DNA of 64,000 nt from the NCBI RefSeq assembly GCF_003391395.1, contig NZ_CP024190.1:2852001-2916000 (forward strand), written 5' to 3'. This DNA is from Mycobacterium marinum (GTDB lineage Bacteria > Actinomycetota > Actinomycetes > Mycobacteriales > Mycobacteriaceae). The position numbers were made by a program, and so were the translations under genes. Each line of letters opens with the position of its first letter. Within the stretch, counting starts at the first letter, position 1. Shown piece after piece: positions 54,188 to 63,004 of the stretch. A model generated the notes under the pieces. That model did no database searches and was not told the origin of the DNA. It was given only the letters and a program-made list of their open reading frames with translations.

Positions 54188-54850
54188 ATGAGTAGGTTCG
54201 ATCGGTTGGTTGCGAGCACCACAGAGGTTTATGACAAGCGGATCGATAATCATCCGGGACTGGCGCTGGTGCTGGAGGGGCGAATGAAACGGGAACATTA
54301 CATTCGTTACCTTCGCGAAATATATCATGTCGTTTGCCATACAACCCGAATTTATTCACTTGCGGGCGCCCGGCTGGGAAACGAAGATCGGAAACTCCGG
54401 GATTGGTTCTTTGAGGAATCGCACGAAGAGAACAACCACGACCTGATGGCCGTCAACGATCTGCGGGCCTATGGCGAGGATCCCGAGCGCGTTCTGGCGG
54501 AGCCTCCGATGGCTGGGGCGTGGGGCATCATCTCGCAGGGCTACTACCTGGCCACATATGGCAACCCCTTGGGGATACTCGGTGTCGCCAGCGTCACCGA
54601 GGCGGTAGGTGCGACCCTCACCGGAACCGTGGCGCGGGCACTGGTCGAACAGTATGGCTTTGAACCGAAACAGACGACGTTTCTGCGGGCTCATTCGGGA
54701 TTCGATGTCAAACACCTCGAAGATGTGAAGAAGGCGGTGAACAACCTGGTCCGAGATTCCGACTTCGACTCAATCGTTCAAGGCCGTCGTATGACCATTC
54801 ATTTCTACTCGCAGATGTTCGACGACATCCTGGAGGCGTCGACGGTCTAG
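54188..54850 (+). CDS. Haem-oxygenase-like diiron (HDO) family enzyme
   Basis: A 220-aa all-helical protein of the TENA/THI-4/PQQC/HDO superfamily. Candidate metal ligands are E44 (YLREIYHVV), E77 or E80 with H84 (FFEESHEENNHDLMA), E138 (SVTEAVGA), D173 and H176 (GFDVKHLEDVKKA). HDO enzymes use two irons and oxygen to desaturate, fragment or N-oxygenate amino acids and fatty acids. GAGGGGAG precedes ATG 54188. It is divergent from the NRPS operon over a shared regulatory region, so it may tailor the NRPS substrate, but this link is inference. Confidence 0.8.
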   Translation: MSRFDRLVASTTEVYDKRIDNHPGLALVLEGRMKREHYIRYLREIYHVVCHTTRIYSLAGARLGNEDRKLRDWFFEESHEENNHDLMAVNDLRAYGEDPERVLAEPPMAGAWGIISQGYYLATYGNPLGILGVASVTEAVGATLTGTVARALVEQYGFEPKQTTFLRAHSGFDVKHLEDVKKAVNNLVRDSDFDSIVQGRRMTIHFYSQMFDDILEASTV

Positions 54851-55022
54851 CCGCTGTGCCGGTGATCGCGGCCTGACAGGGCATCGATAACGCCCCCCAC
54901 CGCCCGCGAGCGCGATCGGGCATTGATGGTTGCCTGCGGGTCTCCCGGCGCAGGCGGACGCAGCCGTTAGACTTTCCTGCGATGTCCACCCTGACCTGCT
55001 TCACAACGCATCGCGACCGGGC

Positions 55023-55886
55023 ATGAACGACCAGCCAGACAGCGGTGTCTCGGTCGGCTTGACCGGTAGGCCACCGCGGGCTATCCCAGACCCCAAGCCG
55101 CTGAACTCACACGGGCCCGCCAAGGTCGTTGCGATGTGCAACCAGAAGGGCGGGGTGGGCAAGACCACGTCGACCATCAACCTGGGCGCTGCGCTGGCCG
55201 AGTACGACCGCCGAGTGCTGCTGGTGGACATGGATCCCCAGGGCGCGCTGTCGGCAGGCCTGGGAGTGGCTCACTACGAGCTGGAAAAGACCATCCACAA
55301 CGTGCTGGTGGAGCCCCGGGTGTCGGTCGATGACGTGCTGATCCATACCCGGGTGAAGAACCTGGACCTGGTGCCCAGCAACATCGACCTGTCGGCCGCC
55401 GAGATTCAGCTGGTCAACGAGGTGGGCCGAGAACAGACGCTGGGGCGGGCGCTCTACCCGGTGCTGGATCGCTACGACTATGTGCTGATCGACTGCCAGC
55501 CGTCCCTGGGGCTGCTTACCGTCAATGGGCTGGCCTGCGCCGACGGTGTCGTCATCCCGACCGAATGCGAGTACTTCTCGCTGCGTGGTCTGGCGCTGCT
55601 GACCGACACCGTGGAGAAGGTGCGCGACCGGCTGAACCCCAGGCTGGACATCAGCGGCATCCTGCTCACCCGCTATGACCCGCGCACGGTCAACTCCCGG
55701 GAGGTCATGGCCCGCGTCGTCGAACGATTCGGTGACCTAGTGTTCGATACCGTGATCACCCGCACGGTTCGTTTCCCGGAGACCAGCGTCGCCGGCGAAC
55801 CCATCACTACGTGGGCCCCGAAGTCCACGGGCGCCTTGGCCTATCGCGCGTTGGCCCGCGAATTCATCGACCGATTCGGCGTGTGA
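55023..55886 (+). CDS. ParA/Soj-like ATPase (Rv1708-like)
   Basis: A ParA-type P-loop ATPase. VVAMCNQKGGVGKTTSTINL carries the deviant Walker A lysines; VLLVDMDPQGALSAGLG and VLIDCQPSLGLLTVNGL follow. It heads the scpA-scpB-rluB-cmk-der operon and is a second ParA copy, distinct from the origin-linked one, perhaps acting with the ScpAB condensin parts. ATG 55023 is given because a TAGACT -10-like box lies at 54968; a TTG at 54930 would give 318 aa, the length annotated for Rv1708. Overlaps scpA by four bases. Confidence 0.9.
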   Translation: MNDQPDSGVSVGLTGRPPRAIPDPKPLNSHGPAKVVAMCNQKGGVGKTTSTINLGAALAEYDRRVLLVDMDPQGALSAGLGVAHYELEKTIHNVLVEPRVSVDDVLIHTRVKNLDLVPSNIDLSAAEIQLVNEVGREQTLGRALYPVLDRYDYVLIDCQPSLGLLTVNGLACADGVVIPTECEYFSLRGLALLTDTVEKVRDRLNPRLDISGILLTRYDPRTVNSREVMARVVERFGDLVFDTVITRTVRFPETSVAGEPITTWAPKSTGALAYRALAREFIDRFGV

Positions 55887-56710
55887 ACGGCACCGAGAGC
55901 TCAGCGGCGGAACCTCAGAACCGCTACCCGGACGGTTTCCGAGTACGGCTGACCAACTTTGAGGGGCCGTTCGACCTGCTGCTGCAGCTGATCTTCGCGC
56001 ACCGACTCGACGTCACCGAGGTGGCGTTGCACCAGGTCACCGACGACTTCATCGCCTACACCAAAGCCATCGGTGCCCAGCTGGACCTGGAGGAGACCAC
56101 CGCGTTCTTGGTGGTGGCCGCGACCTTGCTGGACCTCAAGGCGGCGCGGCTACTGCCGGCCGGCCGGATGGACGATGAAGAGGACCTCGCCCTGCTCGAG
56201 GTTCGTGACCTGCTCTTTGCCCGGTTGCTGCAGTACCGCGCGTTCAAGCACGTCGCCGAGATGTTCGCCGAGCTGGAGGCCACGGCGCTGCGCAGCTACC
56301 CGCGCGGTGTGTCGCTCGAGGATCGCTACGCCACGCTGCTTCCCGAGGTGATGCTCGGCGTTGACGCCGAGCGCTTCGCCCAGATCGCCGCGGTCGCGCT
56401 GACTCCGCGGCCGGTGCCCACGGTGGCCATCGGGCACCTGCATGAACAGACGGTGTCGGTTCCCGAGCAGGCCAAGCACCTGCTGACCATGCTGGAGTCG
56501 CGCGGCACCGGCCAGTGGGCATCGTTTTCGGAGCTGGTGGCCGACTGCACGGCGCCAATGGAGATCGTCGGCCGCTTCCTGGCGCTGCTCGAACTGTATC
56601 GGAGCAGGGCGGTAGCATTCGACCAGTCAGAGCCCCTTGGCGTGCTCCAGGTTTCGTGGACCGGGGAACGGCCGACCAGCGAAGCCTTGGTAGAAGTGCG
56701 AGATCAATAA
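55883..56710 (+). CDS. scpA: Segregation and condensation protein A
   Basis: A 275-aa kleisin. N-terminal FRVRLTNFEGPFDLLLQLI and LDVTEVALHQVTDDFIAY are the SMC-binding region; the C-terminal winged helix includes FSELVADCTAPMEIVGRFLA. ScpA bridges the SMC heads with ScpB. GTG 55883 overlaps the parA stop; the longer frame from 55811 reads into parA. Its stop overlaps the scpB ATG by one base (TAATG). Confidence 0.94.
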   Translation: MNGTESSAAEPQNRYPDGFRVRLTNFEGPFDLLLQLIFAHRLDVTEVALHQVTDDFIAYTKAIGAQLDLEETTAFLVVAATLLDLKAARLLPAGRMDDEEDLALLEVRDLLFARLLQYRAFKHVAEMFAELEATALRSYPRGVSLEDRYATLLPEVMLGVDAERFAQIAAVALTPRPVPTVAIGHLHEQTVSVPEQAKHLLTMLESRGTGQWASFSELVADCTAPMEIVGRFLALLELYRSRAVAFDQSEPLGVLQVSWTGERPTSEALVEVRDQ

Positions 56711-57417
56711 TGACCGAACAAGTACCCGATCCCGAGCTGGGCTCGGAACTGTCCTCGGGCATTCCGGACATCGCCGAGCCCGCGGAGATGGACCCCGAAG
56801 AACTCGGCTCGGTGCTGGAGGCGCTGCTGCTGGTGATCGACACCCCAGTGACCGCCGAGACGCTGGCGACGGTGATCGACCAACCGGTCTACCGGGTGGT
56901 GGCCAAGCTGCGGCTGATGGCCGACGAACTCATCGAACGCGACAGCGGCATCGACCTGCGGCACAACAGCGAGGGCTGGCGGTTGTACACCCGCTCCCGA
57001 TTCGCGCCCTATGTGGAGAAGCTGTTGCTCGATGGCGCCCGAACCAAGCTGACCAGGGCGGCTTTGGAGACGCTGGCGGTGGTGGCCTACCGTCAGCCGG
57101 TCACGCGGGCGCGGGTGAGCGCGGTGCGCGGGGTCAACGTGGACGCCGTGATGCGAACCCTGCTGGCGCGCGGCCTGATCACCGAGGTGGGCAACGATGA
57201 GGACAGCGGTGCGGTGACGTTTGCGACCACCGAGTTGTTCCTGGAGCGGTTGGGGTTGACGTCGCTGACCGAACTGCCCGATATCGCGCCGCTGCTGCCC
57301 GACATCGACAGCATCGAGGACCTGAGCGCCTCGCTGGACACCGACCCGCGATTCATGAAACTCGCCGGCGGCCAGCCCTCCGATCAGTCGGTGACTTTCG
57401 ATGTGGACCGAGACTGA
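56710..57417 (+). CDS. scpB: Segregation and condensation protein B
   Basis: A 235-aa protein with two winged-helix domains: LGSVLEALLLVIDTPVTAET and ALETLAVVAYRQPVTRARVS with RGVNVDAVMRTLLARGLI. Partner of ScpA in the SMC complex. The N-terminal 30 residues are acidic. ATG 56710 overlaps the scpA stop, and the stop overlaps rluB by one base. Confidence 0.94.
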   Translation: MTEQVPDPELGSELSSGIPDIAEPAEMDPEELGSVLEALLLVIDTPVTAETLATVIDQPVYRVVAKLRLMADELIERDSGIDLRHNSEGWRLYTRSRFAPYVEKLLLDGARTKLTRAALETLAVVAYRQPVTRARVSAVRGVNVDAVMRTLLARGLITEVGNDEDSGAVTFATTELFLERLGLTSLTELPDIAPLLPDIDSIEDLSASLDTDPRFMKLAGGQPSDQSVTFDVDRD

Positions 57418-58178
57418 TGACGGACACTGAGGATTTCGAACAGGAACGCGGCATCCGCCTGCAAAAGGTGTTGTCCCAGGCGGGGATTGCCTCGCGGCGG
57501 GCCGCGGAGAAGCTGATCATCGATGGGCGCGTCGAGGTGGATGGCCAGGTGGTCACCGAACTGGGGACCCGGGTCGACCCGGACACCTCGCTGATCCGGG
57601 TCGATGGAGTCCGGGTCATTCTCGATGATTCGCTGGTGTACCTGGCCCTCAACAAGCCGCGCGGCATGCACTCGACCATGTCCGACGACCGCGGCCGGCC
57701 GTGTATCGGTGACCTGATCGAGCGCAAGGTCCGGGGCAACAAGAACCTCTTTCACGTCGGGCGGTTGGACGCCGACACCGAGGGGCTGATCCTGCTGACC
57801 AACGACGGTGAGCTGGCGCACCGGCTGATGCATCCCTCCCACGAGGTGCCCAAGACGTATCTGGCCACCGTGGCCGGGACGGTACCGCGGGGTCTGGGTA
57901 AAAAACTCAGGGCGGGAATCGAATTGGAGGACGGACCGGTCCGCGTCGACGGGTTCGCCGTGGTGGATGCGATACCCGGCAAGACATTGGTGCGGGTGAC
58001 GCTGCACGAGGGCCGGAATCGAATCGTGCGCCGGATGCTGGCCGCGGTGGGATTTCCGGTGCAGGCGCTGGTGCGCATCGATATCGGTGGGGTGTCGCTG
58101 GGCGAACAGCGCCCGGGCAGTGTCCGGGCGTTACGCCGCGACGAAATCGGCCAGCTGTACAAGGCGGTTGGGCTGTGA
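57417..58178 (+). CDS. rluB: 23S rRNA pseudouridine synthase, RluB type
   Basis: A 253-aa RsuA/RluB-family enzyme. S4 domain RLQKVLSQAGIASRRAAEKL at the start; catalytic aspartate in HVGRLDADTEGLILLTNDGE; late LHEGRNRIVRRMLAAVGFPV. It makes pseudouridine in 23S rRNA. Start coupled to scpB (TGATG). Confidence 0.94.
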   Translation: MTDTEDFEQERGIRLQKVLSQAGIASRRAAEKLIIDGRVEVDGQVVTELGTRVDPDTSLIRVDGVRVILDDSLVYLALNKPRGMHSTMSDDRGRPCIGDLIERKVRGNKNLFHVGRLDADTEGLILLTNDGELAHRLMHPSHEVPKTYLATVAGTVPRGLGKKLRAGIELEDGPVRVDGFAVVDAIPGKTLVRVTLHEGRNRIVRRMLAAVGFPVQALVRIDIGGVSLGEQRPGSVRALRRDEIGQLYKAVGL

Positions 58179-58211
58179 GCGGCATGAGCGTATTGAGTGA
58201 AACGAGCGGAC

Positions 58212-58271
58212 GAGCGTAGTGAGTGTTGGAACGAGCGGAACGAGCGTAGTGAGTGCCGGAACGAGCGGAAC
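58212..58271 (+). repeat. 30-bp tandem repeat at the cmk start
   Basis: Two 30-bp units (58212-58241 and 58242-58271) differing at two bases, built from GGAACGAGC sub-units, with a further partial unit to about 58285. They encode a Gly-Thr-Ser-rich N-terminus of Cmk in frame. Confidence 0.85.
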
Positions 58272-58977
58272 GAGCGGAACGAATGAGCCCGCGCCGGTCG
58301 GGTTAGTCGTCGCGATCGACGGCCCGGCCGGCACCGGAAAATCCTCGGTGTCAAGGGGATTGGCTCGCGGTCTGGGATCACGGTTCCTGGACACCGGGGC
58401 GATGTACCGGATGGTCACCCTGGCGGTGCTGCGCGCCGGAATCGACCCGGCCGACGAGCAGGCGGTGGCCGACTGCGCGGCGAGCGCGCAGTTGTCGGTG
58501 GGATACGACCCCGACTCCAGCAAGTTTTTCCTTTCGGGAGAAGACGTTTCCGCCGAGATCCGCGGTGACGACGTGACACGGGCGGTCTCGGCGGTCTCGG
58601 CCGTGTCGTCGGTGCGCCAGCGGCTGGTCAATCTGCAGCGCGCGATGGCCGAGGGGACGGGCAGCATCGTCGTGGAGGGCCGCGACATCGGCACCGTGGT
58701 GTTCCCCGATGCGCGGGTGAAGATCTTCCTGACCGCGTCGGCCGAGACGCGGGCACGGCGGCGCAACGACCAAAACGTCGCGTCCGGGCTGGCCGACAAC
58801 TACGAGGCGGTGCTGGCCGATGTGCGTCGGCGCGACCACCTCGACTCGACCCGGGCGGTGTCGCCGTTGCGCGCGGCGGCGGACGCGATCGTCGTCGACA
58901 CCAGCGAGATGACCGAGGCCGAGGTGATCGCTCACCTGACCGAGTTGGTGACGCAGCGAAGCGGTGCGGCGCGGTGA
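58219..58977 (+). CDS. cmk: Cytidylate kinase
   Basis: A 252-aa (or shorter) kinase phosphorylating CMP and dCMP. P-loop VVAIDGPAGTGKSSVSRGLA at residues about 29-48, RFLDTGAMYRMVTLAVLRAG next, VVEGRDIGTVVFPDA and FLTASAETRARRR in the C-terminal half. The first 26 residues are a Gly/Thr/Ser repeat produced by the tandem repeat; GTG 58219 or GTG 58249 could be the start. Overlaps der by four bases. Confidence 0.93.
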   Translation: MSVGTSGTSVVSAGTSGTSGTNEPAPVGLVVAIDGPAGTGKSSVSRGLARGLGSRFLDTGAMYRMVTLAVLRAGIDPADEQAVADCAASAQLSVGYDPDSSKFFLSGEDVSAEIRGDDVTRAVSAVSAVSSVRQRLVNLQRAMAEGTGSIVVEGRDIGTVVFPDARVKIFLTASAETRARRRNDQNVASGLADNYEAVLADVRRRDHLDSTRAVSPLRAAADAIVVDTSEMTEAEVIAHLTELVTQRSGAAR

Positions 58978-60383
58978 CGCAAGACGGCACCTGGTCCGAC
59001 GAAAGCGATTGGGAGCTCGACGACGCCGATCTGGCCGACCTGGCCGAGGCCGCGCCTGCCCCGGTGTTAGCGATCGTGGGCCGGCCCAACGTCGGAAAGT
59101 CAACCCTGGTCAACAGGATCCTGGGCCGGCGCGAAGCCGTGGTGCAGGACATCCCGGGCGTGACGCGTGACCGCGTCTCCTACGACGCCTTGTGGAATGG
59201 ACGCCGGTTCGTCGTCCAAGACACCGGGGGATGGGAGCCCGACGCCAAGGGGCTACAGCAGCTGGTGGCCGAACAGGCGTCGGTGGCGATGCGCACCGCC
59301 GACGCGGTGGTCCTGGTGGTCGATGCCACCGTCGGTGCCACCACCGCCGACGAGGCGGCAGCCCGCATCCTGCTGCGCTCGGGCAAACCGGTGTTCCTGG
59401 CGGCCAACAAGGTCGACAGCGACAAGGCCGAAGCCGACGCGGCGGCCTTGTGGTCGATGGGCCTCGGCGAGCCCCACGCCATCAGCGCCATGCACGGCCG
59501 CGGCGTGGCCGATCTGCTCGACACGGTGTTGAAAAAGCTGCCCGAGGTGGCCGAGTCGGTCTCCGCGGGCGGCGGGCCGCGGCGGGTGGCGCTGGTCGGC
59601 AAGCCCAACGTGGGTAAGAGCTCGCTGTTGAACAAGCTGGCCGGCGACGAGCGCTCGGTGGTGCACGACGTCGCGGGCACAACCGTCGACCCGGTGGACT
59701 CGCTGATCGAACTGGGCGGCAAGGTGTGGCGGTTCGTCGACACCGCGGGTTTGCGCCGCAAGGTCGGCCAGGCCAGCGGACACGAGTTCTATGCCTCGGT
59801 ACGCACGCGCGGGGCCATCGACGCCGCCGAGGTGGTGGTGCTGCTGATCGATGCCTCCCAACCGCTCACCGAACAGGACCTGCGGGTGCTGTCGATGGTG
59901 ATCGAAGCGGGCCGGGCGGTGGTGCTGGCCTACAACAAGTGGGATCTGGTCGACGAGGACCGGCGCGACCTGCTCGACCGCGAGATCGATCGCGAGCTGG
60001 TGCAGATCCGCTGGGCGCAACGGGTCAACATCTCCGCCAAGACCGGACGCGCCGTGCAGAAACTGGTGCCGGCGATGGAGACCGCACTGGCATCCTGGGA
60101 CACCAGGATCCCGACCGGCCCGTTGAACAGCTGGATCAAAGAGGTGGTGGCGGCCACCCCGCCGCCGGTGCGCGGCGGCAAGCAGCCGCGGATCCTGTTC
60201 GCCACCCAGGCCACCGCCCGCCCGCCGACGTTCGTGCTGTTCACCAGCGGCTTCCTGGAAGCCGGCTACCGGCGGTTCTTGGAGCGGCGGCTGCGCGAGA
60301 CGTTCGGGTTCGAGGGCAGCCCCATCCGGATCAATGTTCGGGTCCGCGAAAAGCGGGGGGCCAAGCGCCCCGGCAGGCGCTAG
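58974..60383 (+). CDS. der: Ribosome-assembly GTPase Der (EngA)
   Basis: A 469-aa protein with two tandem GTPase domains: GRPNVGKSTLVNRILGRR (residues about 35-52) with DTGGWEP, and GKPNVGKSSLLNKLAGDE (about 208-225) with DTAGLRRKVG and NKWDLVD. A C-terminal KH-like domain follows (NVRVREKRGAKRPGRR end). It acts in 50S subunit maturation. GTG start overlaps the cmk stop. Confidence 0.96.
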   Translation: MTQDGTWSDESDWELDDADLADLAEAAPAPVLAIVGRPNVGKSTLVNRILGRREAVVQDIPGVTRDRVSYDALWNGRRFVVQDTGGWEPDAKGLQQLVAEQASVAMRTADAVVLVVDATVGATTADEAAARILLRSGKPVFLAANKVDSDKAEADAAALWSMGLGEPHAISAMHGRGVADLLDTVLKKLPEVAESVSAGGGPRRVALVGKPNVGKSSLLNKLAGDERSVVHDVAGTTVDPVDSLIELGGKVWRFVDTAGLRRKVGQASGHEFYASVRTRGAIDAAEVVVLLIDASQPLTEQDLRVLSMVIEAGRAVVLAYNKWDLVDEDRRDLLDREIDRELVQIRWAQRVNISAKTGRAVQKLVPAMETALASWDTRIPTGPLNSWIKEVVAATPPPVRGGKQPRILFATQATARPPTFVLFTSGFLEAGYRRFLERRLRETFGFEGSPIRINVRVREKRGAKRPGRR

Positions 60384-60499
60384 GCCCGCGGACCTGGGCT
60401 CGGGCCCAGGTGTCGCGCAGGTCACTCGGGCCTTGCGCGGAGGCGTGGTTGGACTGAGGTAGGCTTTCGACCTGCTGCCGATGCAGACATCGGCGGCAA

Positions 60500-60573
60500 C
60501 GGGCTGTGGCGCAGTTTGGTAGCGCACTTGACTGGGGGTCAAGTGGTCGCAGGTTCAAATCCTGTCAGCCCGA
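60500..60573 (+). tRNA. tRNA-Pro (anticodon GGG)
   Basis: A 74-nt cloverleaf: acceptor arms CGGGCTG (60500-60506) and CAGCCCG (60566-60572) pair perfectly with discriminator A; D-arm GCGCAGTTTGGTAGCGC; anticodon stem ACTTGAC-TGGGGGT with GGG; T-loop GGTTCAAATCC. No CCA is encoded. Sequence character changes just after it, as at many integration sites. Confidence 0.95.
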
Positions 60574-61220
60574 CGCAAGTCAGATGCATTTTTTGGCCGT
60601 CTGACCGTCCGTTTCCGGTCGTTTGACCCACATGTTTGACCCAAACCAGCTCTAGAAGGCACCCCTAAACCCGTTTGCTGTGCGGCGGACAATCGACCCA
60701 TGACATGCGACGGATCTACCGGGGAGCCTCCCGAATCGGTGAAGGCTCGCGGCATCGTTGACCGGGCGACCGGGATTGAGAAAGCCCGCGCCACTCGTCA
60801 GTGGCTCTTTGACGCCGCGAAGGAGGTTCTTGGTTGCACGAACGACATGATTTACGACGGGCACCTTCTTGTGATGGGTCTGGCGAGTCCGCGGCCGGGT
60901 TGCACGACGGCGCGGTCCATGCCCTCGGCGCCGACAACCCGTTGGTCGCCTACACACTGTTGCGCTCGTACGCGGAGAACGCTGCCACGGTGCCTTACGG
61001 AAAGGACCACCCGGGCCAGCTTCATAGGATTCTCGGATTTGGTCGTTCACGGCCGGTCAAGGAGGGCACCATCACGAACTATGCGGAGCAAGGCGCCGAC
61101 CGACTCGAATGCCTTGCCGAGCAACCAATTTACTTTTGTCGGCTCTATTAGCCCAAGGTGACCACTTCGTATAGCTGGAAGTATCCGCAGGTCGAGGCGC
61201 TCGGCGTTTAGTCTACCGGC
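60574..61220. other. Decayed region downstream of tRNA-Pro
   Basis: No intact gene; contains the frameshifted hypothetical described separately and TTTGACCC-containing direct repeats near 60600-60645 (GTTTGACCCACATGTTTGAC type). No integrase gene is seen. Confidence 0.5.
60700..61151 (+). pseudogene. Frameshifted hypothetical gene
   Basis: Two overlapping frames read as one protein: the first gives KARATRQWLFDAAKEVLGC and DMIYDGHLLVMG, the second continues with ESAAGLHDGAVHALGADNPL, VAYTLLRSYAENAATVPYGK and NYAEQGADRLECLAEQ. The join near 60880 needs a one-base shift. The parent family is not recognised. Amino-acid composition looks genuine on both sides. Confidence 0.55.
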
Positions 61221-61319
61221 ATGGACCGCATCTGGTAGTGGGCGTGGGATCGGTACGGTGCGAGGTACTCGTGGGCGATCTTTACAATCAGTATCCTTAC
61301 GCTGCTCCCGGTCTGGCTC

Positions 61320-62753
61320 GTGGCGTCGATGATCATTACCGCTTACGAGCACGCCAATCATTATTTCGAGACGGCTGCTTTCACCGTTGTCGCCGTGCCA
61401 GTGCTGGTGTACGCCATCGTTCTTCCTGGCCTAGGTCGACTCCGCTCCGTTGAGCGGTGGGCGGCGGCCCAGGAGGTCGATCGGGCGACAGCTCTGGCGG
61501 ACACCTACAGGTACGTTCGGGAAACGTTCTTCCGGGCCATGGTCGTCACCGCCGTTTGGGCCACTATCCTTGCGGTCGTTGTCGGTGCGATCGCCGGAGC
61601 GACCTGGTGGCGGGTCGTCCAGTACGGCGTATGGGGTGCTGTCCTCGGAGCCACCACCCAGCTGGCCGCGAGCCACAGCTTCTCGGAAGTATCCCTACGG
61701 CCAGCGCGGGCCGCGTTAGCCGGTGATACGGGGATCGGTGATTCCCTGCCGCGCTCTCGCCCGACTTTTGCCGCCTGGTCCAACATGTTCATGCTGGGCG
61801 TCGCTTTCGTCTTCGCCCTGGCGGGCGCGATGCTGGCGGCTGTGTTCCATCGGGTCGGTGAGGTTCCCCTGCTCGCTGTCGTCATCGCCATTAGCTTGGC
61901 ATTTGGCATGGGGCTGCCGATCACCGTCGGCGCCGGGTTTTCGCCTTCCCTCCAACCGATTCGCGACCTTGCCGAAGGCACCAAACGTGTTGCGGTCGGT
62001 GACTACAGCCAACGCTTGCCCGTGGTTCAAGATGATGACCTCGGTGTGCTGGCCGCCTCGTTCAACCGCATGCAGGCCGGTTTGGCTGAGCGGCGACGAC
62101 TTCACGCCGCGTTCGGCACGTACGTTGATCCAGCTCTGGCGGCCCGACTGCTCGAGCAGGGTGACGATGTGTTCACCGGTGAACGCCGCGAAGTCACCGT
62201 GATGTTTATCGACATCCGCGACTTCACCCCATTCGCCGAAGCCAACACCGCCGAGGACACGGTCGCCCGCCTCAACGCGTTGTTCGAGGTCGTGGTGCCC
62301 GGCGTCGTCGACGTCGGTGGGCACGTGAACAAGTTCCTGGGCGACGGCGCACTGGCTGTTTTCGGGGCACCAAATGACCTTCAGGATCACGCCGACGCCG
62401 CACTACGCGCCGCCGTGAAGATCCACCGTCGTGTTGCTGAGCGATTCGGCCAGGAGCTTCGCATCGGCGTTGGGATCAACACCGGCGTGATCATCGCAGG
62501 AACCATCGGCGGCGGGGGCAAGCTGGAGTTCACCCTGATTGGTGATGCCGTCAACGTGGCCGCCCGCGTCGAGCAACTCACCAAGACCACCGGCGACACG
62601 ATCCTGCTCACCCAACAGTGCGTTGATGCTTTGGCGTCGCAACCCCCTGGACTCATCGACCGGGGATTCCATGTGCTGAAAGGGAAATCAGCCGCTGTCC
62701 AGGTCTTCGGCCTCGACCAGAAGACCGAGGCGCGAGTCGAACTGGCCCGCTGA
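61320..62753 (+). CDS. Class III adenylate cyclase with HAMP domain, 5'-truncated by an amber codon
   Basis: A 477-aa cyclase like the Rv1318c-Rv1320c/Rv3645 group: about six membrane helices, a HAMP domain (PIRDLAEGTKRVAVGDYSQR then FNRMQAGLAERRRL) and a catalytic domain. Metal aspartates are in VMFIDIRDFTPF and KFLGDGALAVFG; substrate residues in HVNKFLGD and TLIGDAVNVAARVEQL. An in-frame ATG at 61221 reads M-D-R-I-W-TAG-W-A-W-D-R-Y-G, and the frame then continues open into this gene, so the original start was probably 61221 and codon 6 became amber. GTG 61320 is the first start after it and falls inside the first membrane helix; activity is doubtful. Confidence 0.8.
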   Translation: MASMIITAYEHANHYFETAAFTVVAVPVLVYAIVLPGLGRLRSVERWAAAQEVDRATALADTYRYVRETFFRAMVVTAVWATILAVVVGAIAGATWWRVVQYGVWGAVLGATTQLAASHSFSEVSLRPARAALAGDTGIGDSLPRSRPTFAAWSNMFMLGVAFVFALAGAMLAAVFHRVGEVPLLAVVIAISLAFGMGLPITVGAGFSPSLQPIRDLAEGTKRVAVGDYSQRLPVVQDDDLGVLAASFNRMQAGLAERRRLHAAFGTYVDPALAARLLEQGDDVFTGERREVTVMFIDIRDFTPFAEANTAEDTVARLNALFEVVVPGVVDVGGHVNKFLGDGALAVFGAPNDLQDHADAALRAAVKIHRRVAERFGQELRIGVGINTGVIIAGTIGGGGKLEFTLIGDAVNVAARVEQLTKTTGDTILLTQQCVDALASQPPGLIDRGFHVLKGKSAAVQVFGLDQKTEARVELAR

Positions 62754-62840
62754 GGGAAGCACTCTGGCTGCGGCTTTCGAGACGCTCACGACAAAAGAAG
62801 TGCGACAGTCGGCCGCCCGGTTAGGTGCGGCCGTTGCTGG

Positions 62841-62875
62841 CGACGGGCCAACACCATGAACGACGGGCCAACACC
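62841..62875. repeat. Short direct repeat CGACGGGCCAACACC x2
   Basis: Perfect 15-bp copies at 62841-62855 and 62861-62875, 20-bp period, between the cyclase and the IS remnant. Possibly part of an element end. Confidence 0.7.
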
Positions 62876-63004
62876 GTCAATGGGTCAGGTTGTCGTCCTC
62901 CGGTGGGATCATGAAGCTGTTTCGTAGTTGCCCAATGGAGTTGCGAGACCTGCTCAGACCATCGAACGAGTTCCAACACCTGGTCGCCATGCTGACTGCG
63001 CTTT

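Noticed and set aside
61238..61453. 71-residue frame overlapping the cyclase start
   Set aside because: It is the +2 shadow of the cyclase N-terminus.
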